Under the pieces are notes generated by a model. That model searched no databases, had not been told where the DNA came from, and saw only the letters and a program-made list of their open reading frames with translations. Position numbers and translations under genes: made by a program. From Streptomyces tibetensis (lineage in GTDB: Bacteria; Actinomycetota; Actinomycetes; Streptomycetales; Streptomycetaceae): 64,000 nucleotides of DNA. Shown here in pieces: positions 17,131 to 26,359 of the stretch. Where the stretch lies: positions 62,001 to 126,000 of the forward strand of contig NZ_SZVW01000026.1 in the NCBI RefSeq assembly GCF_007655005.1, written 5' to 3'. Each line of letters begins with the position of its first letter. Within the stretch, counting starts at the first letter, position 1.

Positions 17131-18207
17131 TCAGATCTCTATGCAGGTACGCAGGGACGTCCCGGTGCGCATCTGGTCCAGCGCCTCGTTGATGTCGGCG
17201 AGCGGCACCCGGTGGGTGATCAGGCCCGCCAGGTCGATCCGGCCCGCACGCCACAGGGCGATGGTGCGTTCGTAGGAGGTCAGCACGTCGCCGCCGCCGT
17301 ACATGGACGGCAGGATCCGCTTCTCGTCGAAGAACAGCTCGAACATGCTGAGCTGGAGGAAGTCGTCCATGGCTCCCGCGCCGACGATGACGAGGGTGCC
17401 GCCGCGCCGGGTGTTCTCGTAGGCGGTGCGGGCGGTGGCGGACCTGCCGACGACCTCGAAGACGTAGTCGAAGCCCTCGCCGCCGGTCACCTGCTGCTTG
17501 GCGTCGGGCAGTTCCTCCGGGGAGACGGCCCGCGACGCGCCGAACCTCAGTGCCGACTCGCGGCGCGAGGCCACCGGGTCGACGGCGACGATCTCGGCGG
17601 CGCCCTTCAGCCGGGCCCCCTGGATCGCGGAGATGCCGACGCCCCCGCAGCCGATGACGGCGACCGACGAACCGGCTTCCACGTCGGCCGTGTTGAGCGC
17701 GGCGCCGAGGCCGGTGGTCACCCCGCAGCCGATGAGGGCGGCGATGTCGAAGGGCACGTCGTCGGGTATCGGCACCGCGCAGCCGGCGTCGACGACGACC
17801 TCCTCGGTGAAGGTGCCGGTGCCGGCGAAGCCGAAGAGGTCCCCGCCGGGGCGCTTGAAGTTGGGGGTGCCGGCGTTCATGAACCCGGCCAGGCACAGCT
17901 GACTCTGGCCGCGCTTGCAGGCGGGGCAGGCGCCGCAGGCGGGCAGCCAGCACACGACGACCCGGTCGCCGGCCTTCAGCCGGCCGACGCCCTCGCCGAC
18001 TTCGAGGATCTCTCCCGCCCCCTCGTGGCCGGGTACGAAGGGGCCGGGCTGCGGGAGCACGCCGCTCATGGCGGACAGGTCCGAGTGGCACAGCCCCGTG
18101 GCGCGCACCCGGATCCTGACCCTGCCGGGCCCGAACCCCACCGCCTCGACGTCGTCGAGGACCTCCAGCTTGTCCTGGCCGATCTCGTGCAGTACGGCTG
18201 CGCGCAT
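17131..18207 (-). CDS. Zinc-dependent alcohol dehydrogenase (MDR family)
   Basis: 358 residues. The catalytic zinc ligand motif GLCHSDLSA and the GHEGAGEI motif are present. Structural zinc cysteines lie in CGACPACKRGQSQLC. The nucleotide-binding motif is VIGCGGVGISAIQGARLKGA. Class III/long-chain ADH-like proteins of this type (AdhD/AdhX) oxidise alcohols to aldehydes with NAD. It sits between the SDR and MaoC genes on the same strand, behind a KstR-like operator, pointing to sterol or long-chain side-chain alcohol oxidation. The exact substrate is not shown. Confidence 0.92.
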   Translation of the reverse strand: MRAAVLHEIGQDKLEVLDDVEAVGFGPGRVRIRVRATGLCHSDLSAMSGVLPQPGPFVPGHEGAGEILEVGEGVGRLKAGDRVVVCWLPACGACPACKRGQSQLCLAGFMNAGTPNFKRPGGDLFGFAGTGTFTEEVVVDAGCAVPIPDDVPFDIAALIGCGVTTGLGAALNTADVEAGSSVAVIGCGGVGISAIQGARLKGAAEIVAVDPVASRRESALRFGASRAVSPEELPDAKQQVTGGEGFDYVFEVVGRSATARTAYENTRRGGTLVIVGAGAMDDFLQLSMFELFFDEKRILPSMYGGGDVLTSYERTIALWRAGRIDLAGLITHRVPLADINEALDQMRTGTSLRTCIEI

Positions 18208-18238
18208 TGTGCGGGCTCCCCTCGTACGGCGTGGTGGT

Positions 18239-19096
18239 TCAGGTGTGTTCGACGACGGTGTCGGCGAGGACGGGAGCGTCCTCGCGCTCGACGGCACTGA
18301 CGGCGACCCGGGTGGAGCCGGGTGTGTGCCACATGCGGATCCGCAGGGTCTCCCCCGGGTACACGACCCCGGCGAACCGGGTGGCGTAGGAGCGCACCCG
18401 GGTCACGTCCCCGCCGAGCAGGGTGTCGACGACCGCCTTGAGCGTGATGCCGTAGGTGCACAGGCCGTGCAGGATGGGCCGCTCGAATCCGGCGACCTTG
18501 GCGAACTCCGGGTCGGCGTGCAGCGGGTTGAAGTCACCGGAGAGGCGGTAGAGCAGGGCCTGGTCGTCGCGGACCGGCCGTTCGACGGTCCGGTCGGGCT
18601 GCCCGACGGGGGGTTCGAGGCGGGCGGAGGGGCCGCGGTCGCCGCCCCAGCCGCCCTCGCCGCGGATGAAGATCTGGGCGTCGTTGGTCCACAACGGGCC
18701 TTCGGTGTCCGCGACGTCGGTGCGCAGCACGAGGACGGCCGCGGTGCCCTTGTCGTACACGGCGGCGATCCGGTTGGTCGCGGTGGCGGTGCCCGTGGCC
18801 GGGATGGGCCGGTGGATGACGAGGTTCTGGCCGCCGTGCAGGACGCGGGCCAGGTCGACCTCGACGCCGGGCATGGACAGCCCGCTGGTGACGCCGGGCT
18901 TTCCGCCGCCGGCGGCGGTGGCGAAGCTCGGCAGGACGTGCAGCCGGGTCTCCAGGGTGTAGCGCAGTTCGTCGGGGTCGGTGGCGGGGCTGCCCGCGCC
19001 GATGCCCAGGTGGTAGAGCTGCACGTCCTTGGGGTCCCAGGAGAGTTCGCCGGTCCGGGGTGCGGCGGCGAGCGCCTTGGCTGCGTCGATGGGCAT
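18239..19096 (-). CDS. MaoC-type enoyl-CoA hydratase, Hsd4B-like
   Basis: 285 residues with the two-hot-dog architecture of hydratase 2. The N-terminus (DVQLYHLGIGAG, ELRYTLETRLHVLPSFATAA) and the catalytic C-terminal motif (LLYRLSGDFNPLHADPEFAKVAGFERPILHG, with the Asp/His dyad) closely match mycobacterial Hsd4B, which hydrates enoyl-CoA intermediates of the cholesterol side chain. It is first in the operon MaoC-ADH-SDR (32-base gap to the next gene). A KstR-like palindrome lies 90 bases upstream. Confidence 0.93.
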   Translation of the reverse strand: MPIDAAKALAAAPRTGELSWDPKDVQLYHLGIGAGSPATDPDELRYTLETRLHVLPSFATAAGGGKPGVTSGLSMPGVEVDLARVLHGGQNLVIHRPIPATGTATATNRIAAVYDKGTAAVLVLRTDVADTEGPLWTNDAQIFIRGEGGWGGDRGPSARLEPPVGQPDRTVERPVRDDQALLYRLSGDFNPLHADPEFAKVAGFERPILHGLCTYGITLKAVVDTLLGGDVTRVRSYATRFAGVVYPGETLRIRMWHTPGSTRVAVSAVEREDAPVLADTVVEHT

Positions 19097-19185
19097 GGGG
19101 CTCCTGATCGCCGGAGGAAGGACCTCGGTACGGCCGTCCGCACCGTCGGCCGCACCGAGGCCGTCTGGGACCGGACCGGGACGCG

Positions 19186-19205
19186 AACTGAAACGCGTTC
19201 CAGTC
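19186..19205 (-). promoter_or_regulatory. KstR-like operator before the MaoC-ADH-SDR operon
   Basis: AACTGAAACGCGTTCCAGTC contains TGAAACGCGTTCCA, matching the KstR consensus TnnAACnnGTTnnA at all fixed positions, with symmetric ACTG/CAGT flanks. Confidence 0.75.
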
Positions 19206-19411
19206 CCGCGCCCTCTGTATAGCCGAGGCCCCGGCAGTTGTGAAGACTCCTGACGCCGTGTCAGATCGGCGGGCGATGACATATGTCCTGCCGCGGTCCG
19301 TACAAGCGCATCTGCCGCGCGGCCCGGCGGGTCCGTACCGTCGTTGCCATGACCACGCGGGCCCGGCGGGTCGTGCCGTTCGCCGGCGCGGTCGGGACGA
19401 AGGAGGGGGAG

Positions 19412-20965
19412 ATGTCCTGGAGAGACAAGGTCAGGTGCCGGTTCGAGGCCATGCGGTCGGATGTCCGTGAGGCCCGGGAGCACCAGCGCTACTACAAGGC
19501 GAACAAGGGCCGGCTCAAGGCCGAGTGTCGGGCGGCCCGGAAAGCGGGCGGACCCGACGCGGCCGCCGGCCCGCCGCCCACCGGGTTCACCCTGCTGCCG
19601 TGGCTGCTGCTGGGGATGGGCGCCTTCTCCAACCTCTTCGAGGGCCGCGCCGCGGACCCGTGGATCGGCGGCCTGGGCCTGCTGACCTTCAACAGCCTGT
19701 ACATCTACGTGGCGTTCCGCTCGTTCGACAAGCGGACGCGCGAGGCCCTGTCCACCCGGGTCGCACTCGCCCTGCTGGCGGCCGTGACCTGCGCGCTCGC
19801 CGCCGGCTACGGCGGCAACTGGCTGCTGTTCTTCCCCCTGCTCGGCCTGGCGACCGGCGCGGCCCTGCGGCTGAGGCACCTGCGGCCCGCCGGTACGGTC
19901 CTGGCGGTACTGGCGGGCGCGGTGGCCTGGTTCCACGACGGCTGGGGCGGCCTCGACATCGCGTACGCCACCTGGATCTCCACGATGGTGACGGCCGCGA
20001 TCATGCGGCTCTCCGAGGCGGTGCGCGAACTGCGCGCCGCCCGTGAGGAGCTGGCCCACCGGGCGGTCGAGAAGGAACGGCTGCGCTTCTCCCGCGACCT
20101 GCACGACCTGCTCGGGCACACGATGTCGGTGATCGTCGTGAAGTCGGAGGCGGCCCGTCGGCTGGCCGGCCGCGACCTGGACGCGGCGCTGGCCCAGATC
20201 ACCGACATCGAGGCGGTGGGCCGGCAGGCCCTGACGGAGATCCGCGAGGCGGTGAGCGGCTACCGGCAGGGCAGCCTCGCCGCGGAACTCGACCGGGCCC
20301 GCTCGGTCCTGACGGCGGCGGGCATCACGCTCGTGGTGAGCCGCTCCGGCCCGCCGCCCGGGCCGCAGACGGAGGCACTGCTGGGCTGGGTGGTCCGGGA
20401 GGCGGTCACCAACGTCGTCCGGCACAGCGGGGCGGGGCGCTGCGAGATCACGCTGGCGGGAGGCGGGGAGCGGGTACGGCTGACGGTTGTGGACGACGGT
20501 GGCGGGGCCGTCGCCGGGGACACGGTGCTGCGCTGCGACGCGGCACCTACGGGTTCCGACGGCAAGGGGCTGAGCAACTGTGACGGCACAGGACTCACCG
20601 GCTCCGCCCGCACGGGCGCCGGTCCCCACAGCACAGGACTCACCGGCTCCGCCCGCACGGGCGCCGGTCCCCACAGCACAGGACTCACCGGCTCCGCCCG
20701 CACAGAGGCCGATTCCACCCGTACAAGGGTCGACTCCGCCGGCACAGGGCTGACCGGCCTGACGGAGCGGCTCGCGGCGGCGGGTGGCTCGCTGAACGCG
20801 GGGTCGCGGGCCAGGGGCGGCTTCGCGGTGGCGGCGGAGCTTCCGGCGGACGCGGCGGAGGAGCGGCCGGAGGGGTCGGGGGCGGCGGGCTTCCGCAACG
20901 ACCCGGACGTGTACGTTGGCCGGTGGTCCGCGCGACCACACGTCGAGGCCGCCGGGAACGGTTGA
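19412..20965 (+). CDS. Sensor histidine kinase (HisKA_3 / NarL-system type)
   Basis: 517 residues from the ATG at 19412, which has AGGAGGGGG just upstream; longer starts at 19283 or 19349 lack this. Two clusters of hydrophobic helices (about 60-200) form the membrane sensor. The dimerisation box with phospho-acceptor His reads LRFSRDLHDLLGHTMSVIVVKSEA at about 227-250. The ATPase domain has the N-box REAVTNVVRHSGAGRCEI and D-box TVVDDGGG. Just before the final G-box (GTGLTGLTERLAAAGG) lies an in-frame 45-bp tandem repeat that copies a GTGLTG-like segment. It is first in an operon with the pyruvyl-transferase-like gene and the cognate NarL-type regulator. Confidence 0.92.
   Translation: MSWRDKVRCRFEAMRSDVREAREHQRYYKANKGRLKAECRAARKAGGPDAAAGPPPTGFTLLPWLLLGMGAFSNLFEGRAADPWIGGLGLLTFNSLYIYVAFRSFDKRTREALSTRVALALLAAVTCALAAGYGGNWLLFFPLLGLATGAALRLRHLRPAGTVLAVLAGAVAWFHDGWGGLDIAYATWISTMVTAAIMRLSEAVRELRAAREELAHRAVEKERLRFSRDLHDLLGHTMSVIVVKSEAARRLAGRDLDAALAQITDIEAVGRQALTEIREAVSGYRQGSLAAELDRARSVLTAAGITLVVSRSGPPPGPQTEALLGWVVREAVTNVVRHSGAGRCEITLAGGGERVRLTVVDDGGGAVAGDTVLRCDAAPTGSDGKGLSNCDGTGLTGSARTGAGPHSTGLTGSARTGAGPHSTGLTGSARTEADSTRTRVDSAGTGLTGLTERLAAAGGSLNAGSRARGGFAVAAELPADAAEERPEGSGAAGFRNDPDVYVGRWSARPHVEAAGNG
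20586..20700 (+). repeat. 45-bp tandem repeat in the kinase ATP-lid region
   Basis: Units start at 20586, 20631 and 20676; two are full copies and the third is partial, each starting GCACAGGACTCACCGG. A degenerate fourth merges with the G-box codons near 20740. The unit encodes the 15 residues STGLTGSARTGAGPH. Confidence 0.95.
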
Positions 20966-20988
20966 GGGCCCTAGGGGAACGGGAGCAC

Positions 20989-22203
20989 ATGGGACGCGTC
21001 GCCGTCATCACCGCGCCGAACATCGGGTACCGCAACACGGGCATGCTGACCGTGGACTTGGCGTTCGAGTCCCTGCGGCGGCGGATGGACACCGCGTTCG
21101 ACGCCACCTGGTACACGCTGCACACGCCGGAGACCGTGCCGCTGCGCGAGGGTGCGCGCGGCACCGCCTTCCCGTTCCGCTTCCATCCGCTGGCCGAGCA
21201 CCTCGACACGCTCCGCGACCATGACGCGGTCGTCTTCTGGGGCGACTTCCTGCACACCCGGCACTACCTGGCCCAAGACGCGACGAACCGCCTGCTCGAC
21301 TTCGGCTTCGCCACGGACCGGGACGACGCCCGGGCGCAGCTGAACCGGGCCCTGCTCCTGGCCGACCAGCCGGACGAGGTCCTCGCACGGACCCTCAGCT
21401 ACGGCGGGACGATCCTGCACAACACGCAGTCCGACTACGAGGACAAGGAGTACGGCCCGCTGTTCTCCCGCCTGGTGACGCACAGCCACCGGATGTGGGT
21501 GCGGGATCCGCTCTCGGCGGCGAAGATCGCGCATCTGCGCCGGGACCGTACGACCGACCACTTCGGATCGGACGCCGCGCTGCTGTCCCGCCCCGGCGAC
21601 CTCGACCACCTCCCGGTCTCGCAGTGGTCCCGGTCGGTGCCCGAGGGCGGGGCCATCGGCGTCTTCCTGGGCGCCCGTACGCCGATCCCCGACTGGCTGC
21701 CCGCCTTCTGCCAGGGCCTGTCCGACCGGCTGGGCGCCCCGCTGGAGTGGCTGCCCTGGTTCGACCGGGACGTCCCCGCCGCGGTCGGCCACATCGCGGC
21801 CCGCCCGGGGAGTCCCACGGTCGGCGATCTGGTCGGGGTCCTGCCCCGCTACCGGCTGGTCATCACGGACACGTACCACCTGGCCGTCAACGCCTGGGGC
21901 GCCGGTACCCCTGCGGTGTGCGTCGGCGCGCCCGAGCCGACCCCCAAGACGCACGACGACTATCTGACGCTGAGCGATGTGAAGAAGCACGTCTTCCACA
22001 TGGCGTACGACGCGACGGACTTCTACCTGACCACCCAGGAGGGGCACGGGCAGGACCTGGACCGGATCGTCGGCCTCCTGGAGGGCGGGGGCGCCGACAC
22101 GGTCGCGGCGCGCATCCGCGACCACGCGGACCACTCGGCGGCGTCCTTCACGCGGACGCTGGCCTCGCTGCTGGACACGGCCCGCCCCGCCCCGGGCCCG
22201 TGA
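20989..22203 (+). CDS. Polysaccharide pyruvyl-transferase-family protein
   Basis: 404 residues with the family layout: N-terminal GYRNTGMLTVDLAFESL, a central HDAVVFWGDFLH segment, FGSDAALL, and the C-terminal nucleotide-type motif YRLVITDTYHLAVNAWGAGTPAVCVG. Members such as CsaB and WcaK add ketal pyruvate to glycans or build cell-surface sugars. Here the substrate is unknown. The gene is placed 23 bases after the sensor kinase and overlaps the response regulator by 4 bases, an unusual position for an enzyme, so it may act in or be controlled by that signalling circuit. Confidence 0.85.
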   Translation: MGRVAVITAPNIGYRNTGMLTVDLAFESLRRRMDTAFDATWYTLHTPETVPLREGARGTAFPFRFHPLAEHLDTLRDHDAVVFWGDFLHTRHYLAQDATNRLLDFGFATDRDDARAQLNRALLLADQPDEVLARTLSYGGTILHNTQSDYEDKEYGPLFSRLVTHSHRMWVRDPLSAAKIAHLRRDRTTDHFGSDAALLSRPGDLDHLPVSQWSRSVPEGGAIGVFLGARTPIPDWLPAFCQGLSDRLGAPLEWLPWFDRDVPAAVGHIAARPGSPTVGDLVGVLPRYRLVITDTYHLAVNAWGAGTPAVCVGAPEPTPKTHDDYLTLSDVKKHVFHMAYDATDFYLTTQEGHGQDLDRIVGLLEGGGADTVAARIRDHADHSAASFTRTLASLLDTARPAPGP

Positions 22204-22817
22204 CCGGCCGGCGCATCCGCGTGCTGCTCGCGGAGGACCAGGGGATGATGCGCGGTGCGCTCGCGCTGCTGCTGGGGATGGAGGACGACATCGAGGTCGT
22301 CGCGCAGGTGGCCGCGGGAGACGCGATCCTGGACGCGGCCCTCGCCCACCGTCCGGACGTGGCCCTCCTCGACATCGAACTGCCGGGCAGGAGCGGTCTG
22401 GACGCCGCGGCGGACCTGCGCGTCCGAGTCCCCGACTGCCGCGTGCTGATCCTGACGACCTTCGGCCGCCCCGGCTACCTGCGCCGCGCCATGGAGGCGG
22501 GAGCGGCCGGTTTCCTGGTCAAGGACGGCCCCGTGGAGGAACTCGCGGCCGCCGTCCGCCGGGTCCTGGCGGGCGAGACGGTCGTCGACCCGGCCCTGGC
22601 CACCGCCGCCCTCAGCGCGGGCCCCAACCCCCTCACGGCACGCGAGAGCGACGCGCTCAAGGCCTCCGCGGACGGCGCCACGGTCGCCGACATCGCGGCC
22701 AGGCTCCACCTCTCGGAGTCCACCGTCCGCAACTACCTCTCCTCCGCGATCGGCAAGACGGCCACCCGCAACCGCATGGAAGCCCTCCGCGAGGCCCGCC
22801 GCCAGGGCTGGCTGTAA
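22200..22817 (+). CDS. NarL/LuxR-family response regulator
   Basis: 205 residues from a GTG at 22200 overlapping the previous stop (GTGA). The receiver domain has the acidic pair (LAEDQ), the phospho-acceptor Asp in VALLDIELPGRSG and the Lys in GFLVKDGP. The C-terminal LuxR HTH is NPLTARESDALKASADGATVADIAARLHLSESTVRNYLSSAIGK. It is the partner of the histidine kinase two genes upstream; the enzyme gene between them is part of the same transcript. Confidence 0.94.
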   Translation: MTGRRIRVLLAEDQGMMRGALALLLGMEDDIEVVAQVAAGDAILDAALAHRPDVALLDIELPGRSGLDAAADLRVRVPDCRVLILTTFGRPGYLRRAMEAGAAGFLVKDGPVEELAAAVRRVLAGETVVDPALATAALSAGPNPLTARESDALKASADGATVADIAARLHLSESTVRNYLSSAIGKTATRNRMEALREARRQGWL

Positions 22818-22828
22818 CCCCGCGTCTC

Positions 22829-24301
22829 TTACGGCGCCTGGGCCGCCCGCCGTGGCAGCCACAGCCACATCAGCACGACCCCGGCCGTCAGGACCCCCGC
22901 TCCGACGCGGAACGCGAGGGCGTAGCCCTCGGTCAGGGCCTCGGGGGTCGTGCTGCCCGCCGACTCGGCTGCCGCGAGGGTGGACAGGACCGCCAGACCC
23001 AGGGAACCGCCCATCGTGCGGGACGTGTTGACGAGGCCGGAGACCAGGCCCGCCTCCTCGGGGGCGGCGCCGGAGGTGGCCAGGGAGGCGAGGGGGGTCG
23101 CCGCCAGGCCCGCGCCGAGCATCATGAGGACGCCGGGGACGAGGATCGCCGTGGCGTAGGAGCCGTCGGAGGTCATCGTGGACTGCCAGGCGAATCCGGC
23201 CACGGCGACCAGGGTTCCGAGGGCGGCGACGTTGCGCGGACCGACCGGCCGCATCAGGCGCGGTGCGAGCTTGGAGCCGAGGATGACGGCGAGGGAGCTC
23301 GGGACGAGGGCGAGGCCGGCCTCGATCGGGGTGTAGCCGAGGACGTTCTGCGCGTAGAGGGTCATGAAGAACCACATGCAGAACATCGCGGAGCCGCACA
23401 GGAACATCGAGACGTTCGCCGAGGAGACCGAGCGCAGGCGCAGGAGGCCGAGCGGCATCAGCGGGCTCGCCGTGCGGGCCTCGACCGCCAGGAACGCCCC
23501 GAGGAGGACCAGCCCGGCGAGCAGCGGCAGCAGGGTGGCCGGTGCCGTCCAGCCCGCCGCCTCCGTCTGGGAGATGCCGTAGGCCAGCGTGCCGAGACCG
23601 GCCGTGACGAGGAGCGCGCCCGGCAGGTCGAGGCGGCGGCCGTCCCCGGCGCGGCCCTCGGTGAGGAACCAGGCGGCGGCGCACAGCACCACGGCCCCGA
23701 CGGGCACGTTGATCAGCAGCACCCAGCGCCAGGAGAGCGTCTCCACCAGCAGCCCGCCGACCAGACCTCCCGCCGCGCCGCCACCGGCCCCGACGGCCGT
23801 CCAGGTCCCGATGGCCCGGGCCCTCGCGGCGCCCTCCGGCACCGACGCCGTGAGGATCGTCAGCGTCGAGGGCGCCAGCACCGCCGCGCCGAGCCCCTGC
23901 ACGGCCCGCGCCACCAGCAGCTGCCAGTCGTCCTGCGCGAGACCGCCCGCGGCGGAGGCCAGGGTGAACAGGCCGAGCCCGACGAGGAACATCCGCTTGC
24001 GGCCGTAGAGGTCCCCGGCGCGTCCGCCGAGCAGCATGAATCCGGCGAAGGCGATGGCGTAGGCGTTCACCACCCACTGCAGGCCCTGCTCGCTGAGCCC
24101 CAGTCCGGTCCGCATCGACGGCAGCGCCACGTTGACGACGGACACGTCCAGCACGACGAGGAACTGCCCGGCGCACGTGAGCGCCACCACGAGCCACATC
24201 GGCGGCGTTCCGCGCGGACGCAGCCGGGGCGGTCGGGGGAGTCGGGACATGCGGGGGCGTCGGGCGGTGGCGGCATCGGCGGATTCGAGCATGGGTGTCA
24301 T
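22829..24301 (-). CDS. MFS drug exporter, DHA2/EmrB-QacA type
   Basis: 490 residues from the ATG at 24301. It has about 14 hydrophobic helices, motif A GGRAGDLYGRKRMFLVGLGLF and motif C-like GTWTAVGAGGGAAGGLVGGLL, typical of proton-driven 14-helix drug exporters. It is convergent with the response regulator (11-base gap) and divergent from the next MFS gene across about 230 bases. The substrate is unknown. Confidence 0.92.
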   Translation of the reverse strand: MTPMLESADAATARRPRMSRLPRPPRLRPRGTPPMWLVVALTCAGQFLVVLDVSVVNVALPSMRTGLGLSEQGLQWVVNAYAIAFAGFMLLGGRAGDLYGRKRMFLVGLGLFTLASAAGGLAQDDWQLLVARAVQGLGAAVLAPSTLTILTASVPEGAARARAIGTWTAVGAGGGAAGGLVGGLLVETLSWRWVLLINVPVGAVVLCAAAWFLTEGRAGDGRRLDLPGALLVTAGLGTLAYGISQTEAAGWTAPATLLPLLAGLVLLGAFLAVEARTASPLMPLGLLRLRSVSSANVSMFLCGSAMFCMWFFMTLYAQNVLGYTPIEAGLALVPSSLAVILGSKLAPRLMRPVGPRNVAALGTLVAVAGFAWQSTMTSDGSYATAILVPGVLMMLGAGLAATPLASLATSGAAPEEAGLVSGLVNTSRTMGGSLGLAVLSTLAAAESAGSTTPEALTEGYALAFRVGAGVLTAGVVLMWLWLPRRAAQAP

Positions 24302-24529
24302 GCTCTCAACGCCCTTGCGCCCCTTGCATCGGGATTTCGCAGGGCCCGGTTCTCGGTCCGGGGACCTAGGCCTCCGGACAAACCGCCACGGATCCCCCCG
24401 CAATCCCCCGCCAGGACCAAGGAAAGGTCAAGTTTTCGTTAGGGTGCCAAAGCAACGGAATAGTTGCCTGGACATACAAGGTTCAGACTCCACGTAACCC
24501 GACGCTCCCCGGCCTGGAGGCCCTCCTCA

Positions 24530-26269
24530 ATGACGCAGACGACGACAGACCGCCCCGCCGGCAGAGCGAGCGGGGCCGTGGTCCCGGTGCTCGCCTTCGC
24601 GGGCATCGTTGTCGCGGTGATGCAGACCCTGCTCGTCCCGGTGATCAAGGATCTGCCGCAACTGCTGGACACCGCCCCCAGCAACGCCACCTGGGTCCTC
24701 ACCTCGACCCTCCTCTCGGGAGCGGTGGCCACCCCGATCATGGGCCGCCTCGGCGACCTCTACGGCAAGCGCCGCATGCTGATCCTGAGCCTGGCCGTGA
24801 TGGTCGTCGGCGCCTTGGTCAGCGCGCTCACCAGCGACCTGCTGCTCATGATCGCCGGCCGTACGCTGCAGGGCTTCGCGATGGGCGCGATCCCGCTCGG
24901 CATCGGCCTGATGCGCGACATGCTGCCCCGCGAGAAGCTCGGCTCGGCGATGGCCCTGATGAGTTCCTCCATCGGCGTCGGCGGCGGCCTCGCCCTGCCC
25001 GCCGCCGCCCTGGTCGCCCAGCACAGCGACTGGCACGCCCTCTACTACGGGGCCGCCGGCCTCGGCGTCCTGGCCATCGCCCTCACCCTTCTCGTCGTGC
25101 CGGAGTCCCCGATGCGCGCCAAGGGCTCCTTCGACCTGCCGGGCGCGCTCGGCCTGTCCGCCGGACTCGTGCTGTTCCTGCTGCCGATCACCAAGGGCAG
25201 CGACTGGGGCTGGGCCTCCGGCACCACCCTCGGCCTGTTCGCCGCCTCGGCGCTGGTGCTCGTGCTGTGGGGCGTGATGGAGCTGCGCCTGAAGGCCCCG
25301 CTGGTCGACCTGCGCACCACGGCCCGCCCGGCCGTCCTCTTCACCAACCTCGCCTCGATCATGGTCGGCGTCTCCTTCTACGTCGTCTCCCTGGTCCTGC
25401 CGCAGCTGCTCCAGCTGCCGACGTCCACCGGCTACGGCCTCGGCCAGTCGATGGTCGTCGCGGGGCTGCTCGTCGCGCCGCTCGGCCTGACGATGATGTT
25501 CACGGCGCCCGTCTACGCCCGGCTGTCCGCGAAGTACGGCCCCAAGTTCACCCTGATCCTCGGCCTGCTGATCATCGCGATCGGCTACGGCGCCGGCCTC
25601 GGCCTGATGAGCGCCGCCTGGCAGAGCCTGGTCATCTCGGTCCTCCTGGGCGCGGGCATCGGCCTCGCCTACTCCTCGCTGCCCGCCCTGATCGTGGGCG
25701 CCGTCCCGGCGTCGGAGACGGGTGCGGCCAACGGCCTCAACACCCTGATGCGCTCCATCGGCACCTCGGTCTCCAGCGCCGTGATCGGCATGGTGCTGGC
25801 GAACACCGCGAACAACGTCGGCGGCGTCGAGATCCCGACCATGCACGGCTTCCGGGTCTCCTTCCTGATCGCGACGGGCGCGGTGGCCGTGGGCCTGCTC
25901 CTGGCGCTGTTCCTGCCGGGCAGCCGGTCGTCGAACAAGCCGCAGCTGCGCGCCGGCAGCGAGGAGGACGCGGCGCTGGAGCGTGCCGAGCAGGTGCTGC
26001 GCGGTTTCCAGGGCCGGGTGCTGGGCGCCGACGGCTCCCCCGTCGCCCGCGCCAAGGTCACGCTGATCGACCGCCGCGGCCGTCAGGCCGGTGCGACGCT
26101 CTCCGCCGAGGACGGCAGCTACGCGCTCATCGTCCCCGCCCAGGGCTCCTACGTGGTGGCCGCCCGGGCCACGGGCCACGGCCCGCTCGCCTCGTCCGCG
26201 ACCCACGCGGGCGACGAGCGCCCGATCGACCTGGACCTGTCGCTCCCGGGCGAGACGGTCTCGGCCTGA
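24530..26269 (+). CDS. MFS transporter fused to a C-terminal carboxypeptidase-regulatory-like domain
   Basis: 579 residues from the ATG at 24530 (GGAGG 8 bases upstream). The first ~480 residues form a 14-helix DHA2-type exporter (MGRLGDLYGKRRMLILSLAVMVVG). After the last helix (VAVGLLLALFLPG) there is a charged linker, then about 80 residues of a beta-sandwich: VLRGFQGRVLGADGSPVARAKVTLIDRRGRQAG, then SAEDGSYALIVPAQGSYVVAARATGHGP. This is a carboxypeptidase-D regulatory-like (transthyretin-type) domain, normally found outside the membrane and rarely on MFS proteins. It may be a surface-interaction module. A strong terminator follows. Confidence 0.92.
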   Translation: MTQTTTDRPAGRASGAVVPVLAFAGIVVAVMQTLLVPVIKDLPQLLDTAPSNATWVLTSTLLSGAVATPIMGRLGDLYGKRRMLILSLAVMVVGALVSALTSDLLLMIAGRTLQGFAMGAIPLGIGLMRDMLPREKLGSAMALMSSSIGVGGGLALPAAALVAQHSDWHALYYGAAGLGVLAIALTLLVVPESPMRAKGSFDLPGALGLSAGLVLFLLPITKGSDWGWASGTTLGLFAASALVLVLWGVMELRLKAPLVDLRTTARPAVLFTNLASIMVGVSFYVVSLVLPQLLQLPTSTGYGLGQSMVVAGLLVAPLGLTMMFTAPVYARLSAKYGPKFTLILGLLIIAIGYGAGLGLMSAAWQSLVISVLLGAGIGLAYSSLPALIVGAVPASETGAANGLNTLMRSIGTSVSSAVIGMVLANTANNVGGVEIPTMHGFRVSFLIATGAVAVGLLLALFLPGSRSSNKPQLRAGSEEDAALERAEQVLRGFQGRVLGADGSPVARAKVTLIDRRGRQAGATLSAEDGSYALIVPAQGSYVVAARATGHGPLASSATHAGDERPIDLDLSLPGETVSA

Positions 26270-26284
26270 CGCTGCTCCTCACCG

Positions 26285-26316
26285 GTACCCCCTGTCGTGC
26301 TCGCGGCAGGGGGTAC
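26285..26316 (+). terminator. Hairpin terminator after the MFS fusion gene
   Basis: GTACCCCCTG pairs with CAGGGGGTAC across a 12-base loop, 16 bases after the stop. Confidence 0.8.
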
Positions 26317-26359
26317 GGCACGATGGCGCCCGAACCGTCGTACCACCGAGAGGAACCCC

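Noticed and set aside
18239..20941. A 900-codon minus-strand frame
   Set aside because: Only its last third is a real gene (MaoC-like, start at 19096). The rest is the reverse of the histidine kinase gene.
22023..24197. A 724-codon minus-strand frame across the response regulator and MFS genes
   Set aside because: Low-complexity Arg/Gly-rich translation, out of frame with the true MFS gene on the same strand.
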